Position numbers and translations under genes: made by a program. The notes beneath the pieces were generated by a model. The model had not been told where the DNA came from and searched no databases. It saw nothing but the letters and a program-made list of their open reading frames with translations. Shown in pieces: positions 1 to 13,336 of a stretch of DNA of 64,000 nt (positions are counted from its first letter, which is position 1; each line of letters starts with the position of its first letter). Origin of the DNA: Physcia stellaris (lineage: Eukaryota > Ascomycota > Lecanoromycetes > Caliciales > Physciaceae). Where the stretch lies: positions 310,001-374,000 of the forward strand of contig JABSSW010000045.1 of assembly GCA_018902385.1 (NCBI GenBank), read 5' to 3'.

Positions 1-2039
1 AACGCCGTTGCACAAAAATGAGAGAAGATCACGACTCACCCCGAGTTTGCCGTAGGTGTTTGGATTCGTCCTTCGAGTCTGCTTAAAGATGGTAGCAACC
101 ATATAATCTAAATAGTGATTCGCATTGGGGTAGTTGAAGCCCTCGGAGAATCGATATATGAATATGCCGGGATAAGGAGTTTCGACCTCAATCTGGGGGT
201 TGGATCCATCGTTATGTTCGATAGGCAGGAATATATTCCTTACTGATTTGTCGGGATTCGTCCTATCGAAAGCAGACGACATTGCACCATTTTTGCCGTC
301 ACCATCAATAAGATGATCACCGACTACTGAATGTACCTTGACTTTCCCCATAAATCGACCCTTGGCCTTGAGCACACGGAACAAAAGCACGGCTGCGGAG
401 ATGGATATTGTGCAATAGATCCCATCCTCAATGCTGGAGAAGATAGTGACTATGACTCCGACAAAGAAAATGATGACTTCCAACGGAGAAACCGCCCAAA
501 ATTGGTAAACAGTGTTCGGAGGAGTGATGAGGTCGCCGACGGCGTGGATGATGACTGCGGATAGCGAGGAATTTGGAATATAAAAAAACACAGCAGGCAA
601 GGCGTATATTGCCAGTAATACAACCACAGCCGTGATAACCCCAGCAAACGGTGTGCGGACGCCGGCTTTTGATTTGATAGCCGTCCTGGAAAAAGAACCT
701 GTGGCAGGATAAGCACCCAGGAAAGGTCCAAGTAGATTCGTGACGCCGATGGCAACCATTTCTTGCGAGGGATCGATGGTGTAGTTATTGATTCTTCCAA
801 ACGACTTGGCAATCGCAATGTGCTCGATCAGCAATACGATGACGGATGCTGGCAGTTCTCCAATGAACGCTTTGACGATTGACTTGTTGATTGTAGGAAC
901 GGCAGCATTCTGGAATCCTAAGACGAAATGAGGTCAAGAATAGTAGAACGGCATGGAGCTCAGATCATACCTCGAGGGACCGTGCCCAGAATCTTGAACA
1001 CGGGTTTCTTGCGGTGATGCCTGTTAGCCAGATAGCTGATCAATGTATAAAGCAAGATGACGAAGGCAGTCCGAAGAGTTGCCAGGAAGAAGAACATCTT
1101 GGCTCGACTTGGCATTCGCCGCGCGCCGAAGTTGCAGGCAGATCGTATGAGATATAGCATGGTCAAAGCCGTCAGACCCATCGCGGCATCAAGCTTTGAG
1201 CGGCCCAGATGCTTCAGTATGTTGATGACCACCTTGTAGGTAGAGTCTCTGTTGGAGAACCCGGTGATTCCCATAAGACTGGGGACTTGACCAACAGCGA
1301 TGTTGATAGCTGATCCAGTCATAAACGCAGAGATAGCTGCCAACGAGATGAAGTCGACGATGGCGCCAAGTCGAATAAGTCCTATGAAACAGATGATACC
1401 CCCAGCAACTATCGCGAGTGCCGACGCCACCACATGAGGGGGAACATCCGGGATCGTCTTTGCGGCCTCGTTGACAACATTCCCGGTTACGGTCGACATG
1501 ACCGCTACTGGCTTTTGGACAGTCAAAATCGTCAACAACTTCAGGATGAGGATTATGCGGGACTTACCCCGATGGTGATATCCTTCGATGTTGCAAAGAA
1601 CCAGTATATCAACACACCCATGAAGGATGAATAGAGACCAAACTGTGGGTCGAGTTCAGCCAGTTTGGCGTAAGCCATAGACTGTGGGACGACGACACAG
1701 CCAACGGTGATACCTACAGAGTACTTAGCAGAGTATCACGCCTGGGCACGAAAGAAGCGAACCGGCGACCAAGTCTCCAAAGAGCCATTGAGCGTTGTAA
1801 CGAGTAATCCAGTGGGTGAACGGGAAGAGATGATATGCCCAATGAGCCAAATTTCGTCCGTTGGGTGTGATCTCCCGGATCCATTCCATGGCAGTAGGCT
1901 CTTCCTCGACATATGTATCTGCCGACGAAACCGAGAAGACCGATTCACCCCGAGTGATATCCTGCCCAGTCGGGTTTCTGTATGGAAGCTTGATGCCCAG
2001 TACCTTGGCCAGGGTATGGCCAAGCTTGGTGGCCGCCAT
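1..2039 (-). CDS. Sulfate permease (SulP/SLC26 family), 3' end beyond window
   Basis: Plasma-membrane sulfate importer of the SulP/SLC26 family, feeding sulfate assimilation. Visible exons (minus strand) are 2039-1763, 1713-1568, 1511-971 and 917-40. A GT donor at 39-38 shows the gene continues past base 1. The start is the ATG at 2039 (MAATKLGHTL), because the codon 12 bases further upstream is GTG. The N-terminal region has the fungal TYVEEEP stretch, followed by the transporter core. Joined exons read VAGITVGCVVVPQSMAYAKL and then SKDITIGPVAVMSTV, both diagnostic of SulP permeases, and many hydrophobic helices follow. The last visible exon reaches the beginning of the cytoplasmic STAS region (IFIYRFSEGFNYPNA). 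All three complete introns are 49-56 nt with GT-AG ends. The family call is secure; specificity for sulfate rather than molybdate or another anion is inferred from closest resemblance. Confidence 0.93.
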
Positions 2040-3136
2040 ATTGCCAAACACTATCGATCTGAGCTGACTTGACTTTCTTCACGACACAATGACAACTTGG
2101 ATGAGGTTGTGTTCAGGGATGGCAGGTTCCTTTAAGCGGCTCTCTCGAACGCTGAATCCTGTTATGCAGCTGCTATGCAGAAGCACGAGGCGACCGGGGT
2201 GTGTTTTGGGACAAAGCATAGGAGATGGATGGTTATATCCAAGTCAAGCTCGATAGCCACACAGATTCCTAGCTTCGCTTCGGGGGAGATGAATCCTCCC
2301 TAGCCTGGCCTGGACTTGACATCTAGAGGCATCGAGGGCGTAGGGAGATGCAGGCCTTGAGGGGCAAAAGAGAGGATCACGGCTACTGGCTACCAAAGGG
2401 GAAAAGATGGTCTGTGACATGCTGGAGGCTAGATGGAAGGTGTGGAACAGAGTGGGATGGCATGCAGCTCTTTCTGCGGAGACTCACGAGAGAAGGTCGG
2501 CCAGACATGGCTTTGTGGACACGCAGATCCGCCTGTGACAAATGGGATATCGACATCTCCCGAAGCTGCAAATGGCGTGATTTGGCCCAGTGGATGTTCA
2601 ACGTGCACGCGGGCCGATAGCTAAGGTATAGACGCGAAACCGTTCCCAAAGGTAAAGTCAATCATCGAGGTACACTCAGGTAGACGACGGGCTAAACCGC
2701 TTCAGACCCCTGCCAAGCATTGTACGATATCACGGCCGAAGGCGTGATTTCATATTGCAGCCACCACGCCTTGGATTCCTCCAACATGAACGCATCTACA
2801 GTATCCTAGTACCTGTAGCTACTCGACTACTGTCCCTTCACGACCTGCTACGTGCGTACTGGACTCCAATGCACCGTCGTCTGCACCCCTCGCACCCAGT
2901 ATCGCGGATCGCAATCATATTACTACTACTACTATTGCGCCTCTGCAACCTCTGCAGGTCAAGTCCATCAGAACTTTCCGTGTCCCCATATCGTACATGT
3001 ACCTCTGCCCACGTCATCTTGCTTCCCTTAGTCGTCCCACTGAAAATGATCGCGTGCCACCCGAGCCTGAACCCTCGCTAAATGCATCAATCCCGGTGGA
3101 AAAAAAAATTCAAATCGCATTATGATTTCCCATCTT
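2040..3136. other. Intergenic, permease promoter and Snt2 3' side
   Basis: About 1.1 kb between the divergent 5' end of the sulfate permease and the 3' end of snt2. Short ORFs occur on both strands around 2348-2661 but none resembles a known protein. A short TAC triplet run lies at 2921-2934. No RNA gene or repeat element is evident. Confidence 0.6.
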
Positions 3137-6100
3137 TCAACGTAAGAGGTTCCGCAATGATGGACTCGCACTGGCACCGTTCGTTAACCCACCCTCGCCG
3201 CCCGGCCAGCCTCCATTCCGTCCAGCCCCTTCGGGTGGCGTCTCGGGCCCCTCAAAATTTCCACGAGGACTTCCATATATAGCGTGGAATGGCTCCCGCG
3301 GAGATGCCTGTGTTTGTCGGGGACTCGCGAACGGGTTCTCCTCTGGTCGTGGCGGCCCATGCGGCCCTTGTCTTTCTGGTGCTCCCTGCATGAACGCGGG
3401 TCGTCGTCGCGGAGACCGTGATGCCGGCGGCGGCGAAGGATTGGGCCCTGGCCTTGACATCGATAGTCGTTGCCGCCTTTCTTCCGCTCCCAGCATGAAG
3501 ATTGGTCGTCGGCGCGGTGGTGACCCTGGTGCCGGTGCTGGTGGCGGTGATGGGTTTGGCTCTGGTCGCAGCGATCGACGCCGTTCTTCTGGTCCCTGCA
3601 TGAATAACGGTCGTCGTCGTGTTGGGGACCGTGGCAGAGGCGGTGGCGTTGGAACATAATGCAAGTTCGTCGGTCGCCCTCCACTGGCGCGTTGCAGATG
3701 GTATATCGGAGGGTTCCCATTCATCGGAGGTGGGACGGGCATTTCTGGCTGGTGTTGGGGATGGGGATATGCCGGTGCGTGATAAGGGGCATGTGGGCCA
3801 ACAAAGTGTGATTGAAGCTGTGGGGGAGCTATGGGAGGCGAATGTGGTACGCCGTTAGGCAACCGCGGAGGTCCAGTGTACATAGGCGCCGGCTGGGGTG
3901 GAAATGTATGATACTGGTCGTGGCTTGGTATGGGTGGCGCTGGAGGCCAAGCTGGTCGTTGCGGTGAAGACGGGGGTTCGATCTCGTTGGATACATGCGT
4001 CTCAGAAGCAGGGACTTCGGGAGGAGGGGTGGGTGCGGGCGGTGGATCTGGATTGCGAAGCTTCCGAAGATGGCATTTGTGGCAGAGAAAAGTCGACGGT
4101 GCCTCTGTCTCAGCATTGGCTTCAGCAGACGAGTCCTCGGGCTGTCGGCTTGGGGCCGGGGTGTCTTCTCCAGTTATGTCAATGACTGAATCGCCGTTGG
4201 CTTCATTACCGTTGCCATGCTTGGGTGATTCGTTCCCGGCGTGTCTTGTAGAGTTAGATAAGACCGTGCTTTCCTGCTCTACACCCGGAGCGACACTGCC
4301 ATCTGTATCAACAACGATATGATCAACTTCATTGGCTGCCTCAGCTGGAGTCGTGGCCGTTTGAGGTCCAGCATCAGGATGATTGCTGCCGTTTGCCTCC
4401 GTATGACCATTGACTAGTGCGACTTCTGGTTGAGAACGATCTTCCTGCGAAGAACTTTCACCATTAACTGGCGGAGATGGCTCAGGATCCGCAACAATCG
4501 TAGGCTGTACTGCGTGCCATATCGGACTGGCATCCGTCCCACACATCTCGCACTCCTTCAAGGGCTGCTCGGGAACTTGGACCTCATTCAAATAGACCAC
4601 CCTGTCGCCATCTTCGTCAAACTCTTCTGATTTGACTGTCATAGCCGCAGGGGATACCCTTGAACTTCGGTTTTGGTTCGCTGTGCCACCTGTTGCCAAG
4701 GAGGAAATTTCTCTGACAGTTGAGCAGGCCTGAACGTTCACTCTGCTGGACGCTTCGATAATGGCTGCTTTACGAACCGTGCCCGTTAAGGATGTATCGG
4801 CTTGTTTGTTGTTCTGCGAGTATATCTGTAGTGCGTTGAGAGAGCTGTCTTCGATTGCTTCATTCAGTGGATGTACAGTTGATTTGATCGCATGCTCTCT
4901 GCAATAGAGAACAGGTGTCGCATTGCCCGTCTCGGAGTTTAACGTGACTATGTTGATTGCGTCTTTTCTAGAACTTTTGACTGGAGCCACATCAAAACCG
5001 AGCACATGGCCGTGCCTTTGAGCGCAAGTAGCGTGAAATGTTGCAGAACAATGCTTGCAAGCAATACAGATTCCCTCCGTGCCTTTACAAATCTTGCATG
5101 TTTGCGAGTACCTAGAATGTGGTAGAGAGCTGATGCCCTCAACGGGCTCGAGCAATCTAGCATCCCCAAAGCGCAATTCAGGAATAAACATTGCACAGAT
5201 GACGTGAACCCAGTTATTACCGGATGTCCTTTTCAAAGGCTCTCGCGGATGTAGCGGTCGTCCCTTGGCTGTCTGTTCCCGGAAGTAATTGTTAGTCTCG
5301 TTCACGACCATTTCTCGTTCCAAGCGTTCTTTCTCCCGTTCACGATCGGTCTTCTTCTTGTGAGAGACCTTGGGAGGCTCCATGAGTTCCTGCTCTAGAG
5401 GAAGGACGGGGCACAGAACGCAATCGTACGAGGTGGAGATCTGGCATGACGAGTCGTTTGCACACATGTCACAAGTCCATTTATTCTCAGACCGTCCTTC
5501 CGGAACACCATAGCAGTTGCGATGGACTGTGAGTCTACAATGTCTGCAACATAATCGTTGGTCGCCGCCAGGGTCCATCTCATAGCAAATGGAACATGGC
5601 AGCTCGCGGATTTTAGGCCTTTCAGGAATAATTGGCGGCTCCGGAGGTTTCTCGACGACTTTCTTTTTAGGTGGTTCCGAGTAGAGAATTTCCTGTGGGG
5701 TCTGGACTTCGACTGTTGTCTTCTGCTTTTTCCTCGAAGTCTCCTGACCTGGCTGAATAGTCAAGCCAGACGGGACTTCCATTCCTACGGAAGCAGCAGC
5801 CGCAACAGTTGCTGTACTCATACCAATATTGCAGATCTCGTTCGCACTAACGAGCTCCATAAGGAGCTCGTCATCTACAGTCCGTTTGTTATGTCTGCCG
5901 CCCTTTGCAGATATCTTTTTGGCGACCTCGTCTATAGGTTCCCATTGAATGCCATACTTGCGCCACAGACTTGCGCAGCGTTGACATAGAGCAATCATGA
6001 GATGAGCACTCTTGTCTTTGCTGTTCTTGCTAGCTGGATCCACGGGAACCGTTGCACCTGCAGATACTAACGGTGCTCTTCGCCATTGAGGAGATTTCCT

Positions 6101-8783
6101 TGTGCTGCAGAACTTACATTCAAAGCCACGCTTTCGAGCTGCGGCCTTCGCATTGTCGAAGGCAGAGTCGTCGACATCATCCGCCACATCGTCGACAAGC
6201 TTGGAATCGACGTGTTTAGCTGCCTTTTTGCCCTTTCGCGACTCATGACTGCCCCAGATACGTCGACCGTTTGGTGACTTTTTCCACATATAGTAAAAGC
6301 GGACAATTTCGCCGAGCTTTTGAGATTTGCCAACATGTTTTGAAACACGACGATGTTCTGAGCCATGTTTGGCGACTCCTTCCTCAAACTTCTTGATCTC
6401 GTCTTTACTGAATTCCGGCTCTTTCAGGTCTCGCCGCCGACTGAGAGTCCGCAATTCATCCAGTGCAGGTTGAACAGCATAATTATGAGCACATAGCAGC
6501 TCCAGAGCTTTATCGAGAAAGTTCGTAGAGAAGGGAGCGACGCCCAAGGAAGGCGCTAATTCTTTTGCTTCCGCGACGTACCGATCGATGACTGCCTCTC
6601 GGTTTGCCGCCCCAATCGTAGAATTGCCCCCGTCATCCATACCTCTTGAGGACATCTCACCTTCTTGGGGCATTCGAAATTGGAGTCTTGCAGTGTTTGT
6701 TGGATCTCCACCCGGGTAGTCCTCACCACGAGCAACGTAGCCCGACGGTTGATCCATGACCCATTTTGGACGCTTTTCTCTTGTCATTTTATCATAATCA
6801 AGCTCGGCGACAGCCTCTTTCGTCGTCCTCGCATCTTTCTTCGGGGCTCCACCCTTGACATACTTCCTCCGACTTTCGGCAGGCTTGACAAATTGAACCG
6901 GCTTCCCGTGCCATACGTGAACATTTGCTTGGTGTTTTGGACCTAAGCGCGAGCTAGCACGAGGATATATCCGGTCATCGAAATCTAAAGCATCTTCCAC
7001 TCGACAGTGTATACCAAGATATCTATACGGCCACATTCTTGCCTGCGCCGTTTGCTCTGCTGTTGCTGGCTTCGAGCCTGCGCTCTGATGATCGGAGCCC
7101 GGAGTACTGTTTTCGTTGCCGACGTTGGAGTTTTTGGCATGGTCATCTTCCTCTTCGAGCCACTCCTCTTCCTCCGCATCGTGAGCTTTGTCTCCAACCA
7201 GTGGCGTGTTACGAGCCTCAAGTTTACGTTCTTGCTTGCGACTGCAAGGTCCACAGGACCACCCGAAGCCACGTGCTGGCTTCTTAAGAAGTGGCGGCTG
7301 TACGCAGTTCATGTGATAGGTATTTTTGCACATGGCACAATCCACGGAGTCATTGCTAGTACATTGCATTAGATGCACCACCAAAACTGAATGGAGCTTG
7401 ACTTACTTCGCACAATATCCACTACAGCGTTTGCAGGTTTTAATGGCACTCGTCAAATCCTTGCCTCGGCCAAGCTCAACGATGACAAATTTCCACCGCT
7501 CATCAAGCACCTTTTTGACGCGCGCTGGAACATTGATGACCTGACTCGTTGGGATGACCTCGTAGTAACGATGAATGTACCTGTCGAACATTTTATCATA
7601 CCAAAAACAATCCTTGGTCCTTCGGTATTCGTCCAAATCCATAATAGCGCTACGGTGAGAGATCTGGCACTTGCCTCGAAGCGAAGTCAAAGGGCAGGTG
7701 TCCGAATGCATTGTAGCGAATACCAGCCTTGTGTCGGTGGCTTTCCTTTGGATGTCTCTCGGTCGATAATACCAATTAACACGCACGGCATCGACTGGCA
7801 AAGAGCGATCGTTGCTTATGTGTAAAAACTCCATAATACGCGCCAAATAATAGGGTTCCCCTGGCGGCTCACATATGAGATAGACGTGATCTAGAGAATG
7901 GTAAGTGATTTCCATGATATTTGATAAGCCTGCGGCAGTCGTAAGCAAGCACAAGACCCTACATACCGTTGAGGCCAATCATAGTACCATCATCCGCTCT
8001 GAGCTTTCCATGCTTGAGGTAACCCTGCGAATTTTCGAAGCTCATCATGTTTGTCTCACGGAAATTTACGGCAACAGCAGGCATGTTGGCATGCTTCCGA
8101 GAGTGACTTGGGTGGCCTTGGCTACCGCCTGTTACGCCGTTGGAATTGGCATGTCCGCCACCTGGAGCCTTCCGCTTCTTCGACACAGGTGGGGGAGGTG
8201 CACCAGCTTCTGGAGTAATCGAGAAGCTTGACATGCCCGGAATGTTTTCCTTCGGAGTAGTTGGAGCACCGGCTTTGCCAATTCCCGTTCCTGACGCCGT
8301 TGTTGAGGACCGACGTGTATTGACACCAGAAGATCTTTCGCTATCGCCTAATTGCAGCTGCGCTGACGTCGCAGAGCCCAGCGAGTTTTGAGATTTTTTC
8401 GTCGCATTCCAGTCATATTCCTCCAGATCGCGATCCTCGGCATAGTTGGGTCTTGAATTTCCAGTCCTATTCCGAGATCTTGTCCCATATGGCGAGGGCC
8501 CGTTGGACCCCATTGCGGTCGTATCCGGGGCAGAAGGAGCTGACGTCGAGGGAGAAGCCGTGGTCACCGGTTGGGTATCGAGGTTCGCGATGCGAGACTT
8601 TGACGGCACGACCGAGGTTGTGGCTGGTGAAGATTGTGAAGGAAGCGCGTTGGAGTGGGATGCTGATGCGACTTCATTGTGGCCGAGGGTACCCCGAGAA
8701 GAGGATGGAGCAGTAGAGTGATTGGTGCCTTGCGCCTTAAATTGGAAACGTGCATTTGAATTATCCTCTTTTCCATCCGCCAT
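3137..8783 (-). CDS. snt2: Snt2-like chromatin regulator (BAH, PHD, SANT, GATA-like and extended PHD fingers)
   Basis: Nuclear histone-reading scaffold; Snt2 works with Ecm5 and Rpd3 in budding yeast and with Lid2 in fission yeast. Exons are 8783-7967, 7890-7407 and 7355-3137, giving 1839 residues. After a disordered basic N-terminus (1-270) comes a BAH domain (about 273-400, starting NDHVYLICEPPGEPYYLARI). Next are PHD1 (about 418-470), a SANT helix bundle (about 744-800, EPEFSKDEIKKFEEGVAKHG) and a GATA-like finger whose two Cys pairs are far apart (about 847-902). A second PHD plus extended PHD follow (about 1017-1220). A second split CxxC...CxxC finger spans about 1367-1530, and a proline-rich tail with a threefold repeat ends the protein. 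The order BAH-PHD-SANT-PHD-ePHD is that of Snt2. The first intron has two in-frame acceptors (see findings). Neighbours suggest no operon-like link. Function is inferred from architecture. Confidence 0.92.
3384..3619 (-). repeat. Threefold 35-residue repeat in the Snt2 tail
   Basis: Three copies of a nine-residue core, Arg-Arg-Arg-Pro-x-Phe-Met-x-Gly, are encoded at 3594-3619, 3489-3514 and 3384-3409, spaced exactly 105 nt (35 codons) apart. Linkers are proline- and serine-rich. The regular period indicates tandem duplication of a short linear motif. Confidence 0.8.
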
Positions 8784-9899
8784 ATGATTCGTTGCCCGCA
8801 GGGTTCCTTACGTGGCTAGTTACCTTGATGTACCACAACCAGCTGATAGTCGTACCCGGGCTTCGCGCCCATCACCACGGATCTAGTCAGCAAACCGTGG
8901 GTCAGTCGTTGTAGCGGATGTGAGAAAGGCGGAAGCTTTTGATTTTCGTCGAATATATGAGAGGGCGCTTGTAGGGCAACAGATATGGTTCTGGTGGTTG
9001 TGGCTAGGCGACGCAATGGCGCAGACGCCTTTGAAGGATTGCCGGGGATCAGGATTACTAGGAATATAACATAGCCATTCAAGCGATTAGAAAGCAGGGC
9101 AGAATCGTTGAATCCTCGAACAAGTGCGACGGATGTATCTGGATTAGTTGCAGGGCAAGTGGAAAGACGATTGAGGGAATAGCGAGAGGCATAAATATCA
9201 ACTATTACAACCGTCGAACTGGAATGAATGGAAGGCAGCGGCCAAGGGCGCGCCTCACTCGCTAAACCACAATAATGTCCCGCCAAGGGTCCAACGCTCA
9301 CATGGCCGACGCTCACTTCCTAAACATGCTTTCCCACTACATACATATTATTAATTACAGTCATCCCTTTTCCAACGCGCACTTCACCGCAAGGACATGA
9401 CTTCTTCTCAGACTTGCTGTGCCGAGGGAATCGCGACATACGTAACGCTCTATGGGCGTTAGGAGCGTTTGCATGGCCGCCTAATGCGCTGGCTTGTTTC
9501 ACCCTGGGATATCCCATAACGGCGTGCAAGTCTACGTCATCTACGGTTCGGAGAGTACATAAGTATGCTCCATACCTTGTGACTCGATCGTTGTGTGACG
9601 TTTAATATTCATGCTCTATCACGCCCAGATGTTGGATCAAATCCCGGTATCTGATGAGATGAGGTTAAAGTTTTAGAGCTCCTCGGCTATTATTCTAAAT
9701 GTAGTATGGGGCTTCCGCCAAGCCCAGATCGAGGGGACTTCAGTCACTTCACTTCCGGCTGTTCTGGAGTTGTTGATTTCGCTTGGTGGAAACACAACCT
9801 CCTCTCCTCATACTATCTTCGTTATGACTTGCTTTTCAATCAGCTCTCGCTTTGCTATCCCATTCTATCCATCAATCAACCACACTTCAGGACCACTCA
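8784..9899. promoter_or_regulatory. Divergent promoter region, snt2 and HELQ-like gene
   Basis: 1.1 kb between two divergent starts, so it must hold both promoters. ORFs inside (for example 8816-9316 on the minus strand) have no recognisable product. CRE half-site-like TGACG/CGTCA elements occur near 9533 and 9595, but I would not assign them a factor. No RNA gene or repeat is seen. Confidence 0.5.
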
Positions 9900-12800
9900 A
9901 TGATGGCTCAACCCCCCCAATTGCAATACCAAGCTGTCATCACTTCGATCGATTTATTGAAGCAAAGGGGCAGCTACCATGCTCTCAAGCCAGAGCGAAA
10001 AAGGCAATCGGCTCAAATTGAAGTCAATCTGTCCAGCCGTATCCGTGGTTCTGCCACTATACGTGATACAGAAAACCTTTCTGTGGGGGCCGCTTCTAAA
10101 CGCCCCTGTCTTGATCTCGAAGATGTTATCGAAGCTAGCAAAATTCATAGAGATACCAAGTGAGTGTGTTCCGGTCATTGCTCTGCTCCGTGGAGAAACC
10201 TAGATCGAGGAACATTGTGGGCTTTGCAGGGCATGAACTCTTACCCGTGGCTCAAAGCTTACCCGAGGATGGAGATACCGATTCTCACATCGTCGTTAGT
10301 GGTACAACCCAACACGCGGTTTCTGAGTATTCTCAGCGTCAGGCTGCAAGGTCAACACCAGGTGCTTCCGTGAACCCACTCCTCCGCCTGTCGAACCCCT
10401 CTTACGGCCTGCCAGAATCGCTCGTGAGAAATTTTGCTAGCTTGGGTATTGACAACATCTACCCATGGCAGTCGTCTTGTCTACTTGGTCGTGGGATATT
10501 GACCGGGGAAAAGAATCTGGTTTACAGCGCTCCAACCGGAGGAGGGAAGAGCCTAGTCGCCGACGTCCTTATGCTGAAAAGGGTCATTGAAGACCCTAAG
10601 AAAAAAGCGATCCTGGTTTTGCCTTATGTAGCCTTGGTCCAGGAGAAGTTACAGTGGCTAAGGAAGGTGGTAGACGGAGTTTCTCGCAATTATGTTGAAG
10701 AGTCCATAGATTCCTCAATATCTCGGGAGCGTCAAGCGAGGAGAAGCCAACCCTGTAGCGCTATACGAGTTGCGGGCTTTTTTGGAGGCACTAAAGCCTT
10801 TCGCGGCGCAAAGTGGTCTGATATTGATATTGCGATTTGCACGTTCGAGAAGGTAAAGTTCCTTTCACCAGATCACTCCAGAAGCGTCTAGCTGCTAAAA
10901 TGCAGGAAGGCGAATTGGCTTGTAAACGATGCTATCGAAAAATCTACGGTTGATGATATAGGTGTCGTTGTGATGGACGAATTGCATATGATTGATGATT
11001 ACCACCGGGGATATCTGATGGAGCTGATGGCGACAAAGCTACTTACACTGGAGAGCGGCGTCCAGCTTATTGGCATGAGTGCGACCCTATCGGTGAGTTA
11101 GCGTCACACATATATGAGTGCAGCCATTAATATTCGCGAACCAGAATACGGAACAACTGGCCCGATGGCTCAATGCAAAGCACTACGTGTCGAAATACAA
11201 GCCAATTCCTATTGAGGAGTTCTGGGCATTCGATAATACTATCTATCCAGCGTCGACATCTCGCGACTTTGTCGAGATGGCAAACGAAAGTAACCCAAAT
11301 AGTGACAAAAGTGCCAGCAATCCTTCAGCCGAAAAACTCAGAAAGCAATTCAAGTCCCAAATAGCGGCCACTGGATGGATTCAGAAACCTGATTCCCAAG
11401 AATTACAGACTCCTGTGACAAACATCGTGGTCAGTCTAGCCATCGAGACAGCAAGAGCGGGTTACGGGGCGTTGATCTTTTGCAGCCACAGGAAAGGCTG
11501 CGAATCTCTAGCGACATTGATAAGCAGAGCAATGCCTAGTAGCGATGAAATCGCAGACCACATTCTGGACAACAGAAAAGATGTTCTGGCTGAGCTCCGA
11601 AGCTTGCCAATCGGTATTGAAGAGACTCTGGGTAAGACGGTCATGAGGGGTGTGGCTTTTCATCGTATGTCAAGACCAGAGCTTCGACTGGATTCACAAT
11701 TAATATATCTCTACCTCCAGATGCAGGTATTACAGTCGAAGAGAGAGAGATTGTAGCCAAAGCATACAATATAGGCACTTTGAAGGTGCTCGTTGCTACA
11801 TGCAGCCTAGCAGCAGGCATCAATTTACCCGCGAGACGAGTCATCATTCAAGGAGCGAAAATGGGCAGACATACCATCGGCCCAGCGATGCTGTCAGTTT
11901 GACTTAAAAAGTCGATGCACAACTGCGCTGACAACAATTTAGGAGGCAAATGCGCGGAAGAGCCGGGCGTAAAGGCAAAGACGAGATTGGGGAAACGTAC
12001 CTTTGTTGCCATGAGACTGATATTGCAGAAGCTGCGAATCTCATTCAGACCGAACTACCAGAGGTTGCTAGCTGTCTGAATCCCGAGAAAAGAGGCATAA
12101 AAAGGCATGGTTGTTCGGTGCGAAAGAAAGTTAGTAATGCTGAGACATAACAGGGCATTACTGGAGGTCATCACTGTGCGGTTAGCCACCCATCCAATTG
12201 CGATCCAGGAGTATATTCGACGCACATTGTTATTCCATACGATTGAGCCGCAAACTTTGGATGGGATGGTCGAAAAAGCCATCGAACAGCTTACAACGGA
12301 TGGGTTCGTCGAACTCGACAGCAGCGGATCTTATCAGGCAACTCAGCTTAGTAAAGCCACCGTTTCATCCTATTTGTCCCCTGAAGATGGCCTTCTCATT
12401 CACGATGAGCTACGCCGGGCCCTGCAAGCTTTCGTAATGGACGGAGAGATGCACGTCTTCTACCTTTTCACACCAATCCAAATGAACGAGATGACGCAGA
12501 TCGACTGGCCAATATTCCGTCGTGAAATGGAAAACCTGGACGACAGTGGTATGCGAGTTCTCCGACTTATTGGTATAAATCCTGGTTTGGTCAATAACAT
12601 GTAATCTCGGACCGGAGCTTCCCCCTTTTGCACGCTGACAAATTTCAGGGCCAATAGCGGAAAAGTTTTATCGGAGGGCAATGATCAGGAGATCAAGACC
12701 GCACGCATCTACCGACGCTGTTATCTTGCTTTCCAGCTCCGAGACCTCTGCAACGAAGCACCAATACACATGGTCGCGCAGAGATATGGGGCTACGACAG

Positions 12801-13336
12801 GATCGGTCCAAACATTGTCTCAGTGGTGTGAAGGCTTCGCCGCCGGTATTATCCAGTTCTGTGATCGCATGGGCTGGGGGATGCTCAAGAGTGTTCTCGA
12901 GCACATGAGCGACCGTCTCAAAGCGGGCGCCAGAGCGGATTTGCTTGAGCTGGCACGGATTCCTTTTGTCAAGAGCCGAACAGCACGAGTACTCTGGGAC
13001 AGTGGGTTGCGAAGTCTGATGGCGGTCGCCGAGGCAGACCCGAAGGATCTGGTCCCTATTTTACTTCTGGTGGGATCCCCGGACTTGGGAACAAGAGCGC
13101 TCAAGCTGACACCTGAATAGGCACAGCCCGGCAAAGCGCGAATCTATGGACAGGATGAAGGCAAATACCAGCAGAAAATGATGCTGAAAGCGGAGATCAT
13201 CGTCAGTGCTGCCAATCGTTTATGGGGTATGTCAATTAGACAGCGGCATGGTTTCACAATGGCACGGCTTTGTAGAAGACATGGCTAATGATGCATAGGT
13301 ATCCAACAGCAAGTGGATATTGAAGTGGACATCTGA
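9900..13336 (+). CDS. HELQ/POLQ-type superfamily 2 DNA helicase, no polymerase domain
   Basis: Predicted ATP-dependent 3'-5' DNA helicase of the Ski2-like group that includes HELQ and the helicase half of DNA polymerase theta, acting in crosslink and replication-fork repair. Ten exons: 9900-10159, 10204-10852, 10910-11092, 11145-11664, 11721-11892, 11943-12104, 12154-12600, 12649-13069, 13121-13226 and 13299-13336; 985 residues. Motif I is APTGGGKS, motif II DELHMI, motif III SATL. Motifs V and VI are visible as ATCSLAAGINLPARRVI and QMRGRAGRKG. A winged-helix and ratchet region follows with the KRALLEVI junction. The ATG at 9900 (MMAQPPQLQYQ) is preferred; an in-frame ATG lies at 9852. Intron 12105-12153 needs a GC donor to keep the conserved frame. 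After the helicase the gene stops, so the polymerase half of POLQ is absent, as in HELQ. Orthology to HELQ versus POLQ is not settled here. Confidence 0.9.

Noticed and set aside
8816-9316. 166-codon minus-strand ORF upstream of snt2
   Set aside because: No recognisable motif, lies in the divergent promoter region, and overlaps nothing conserved.
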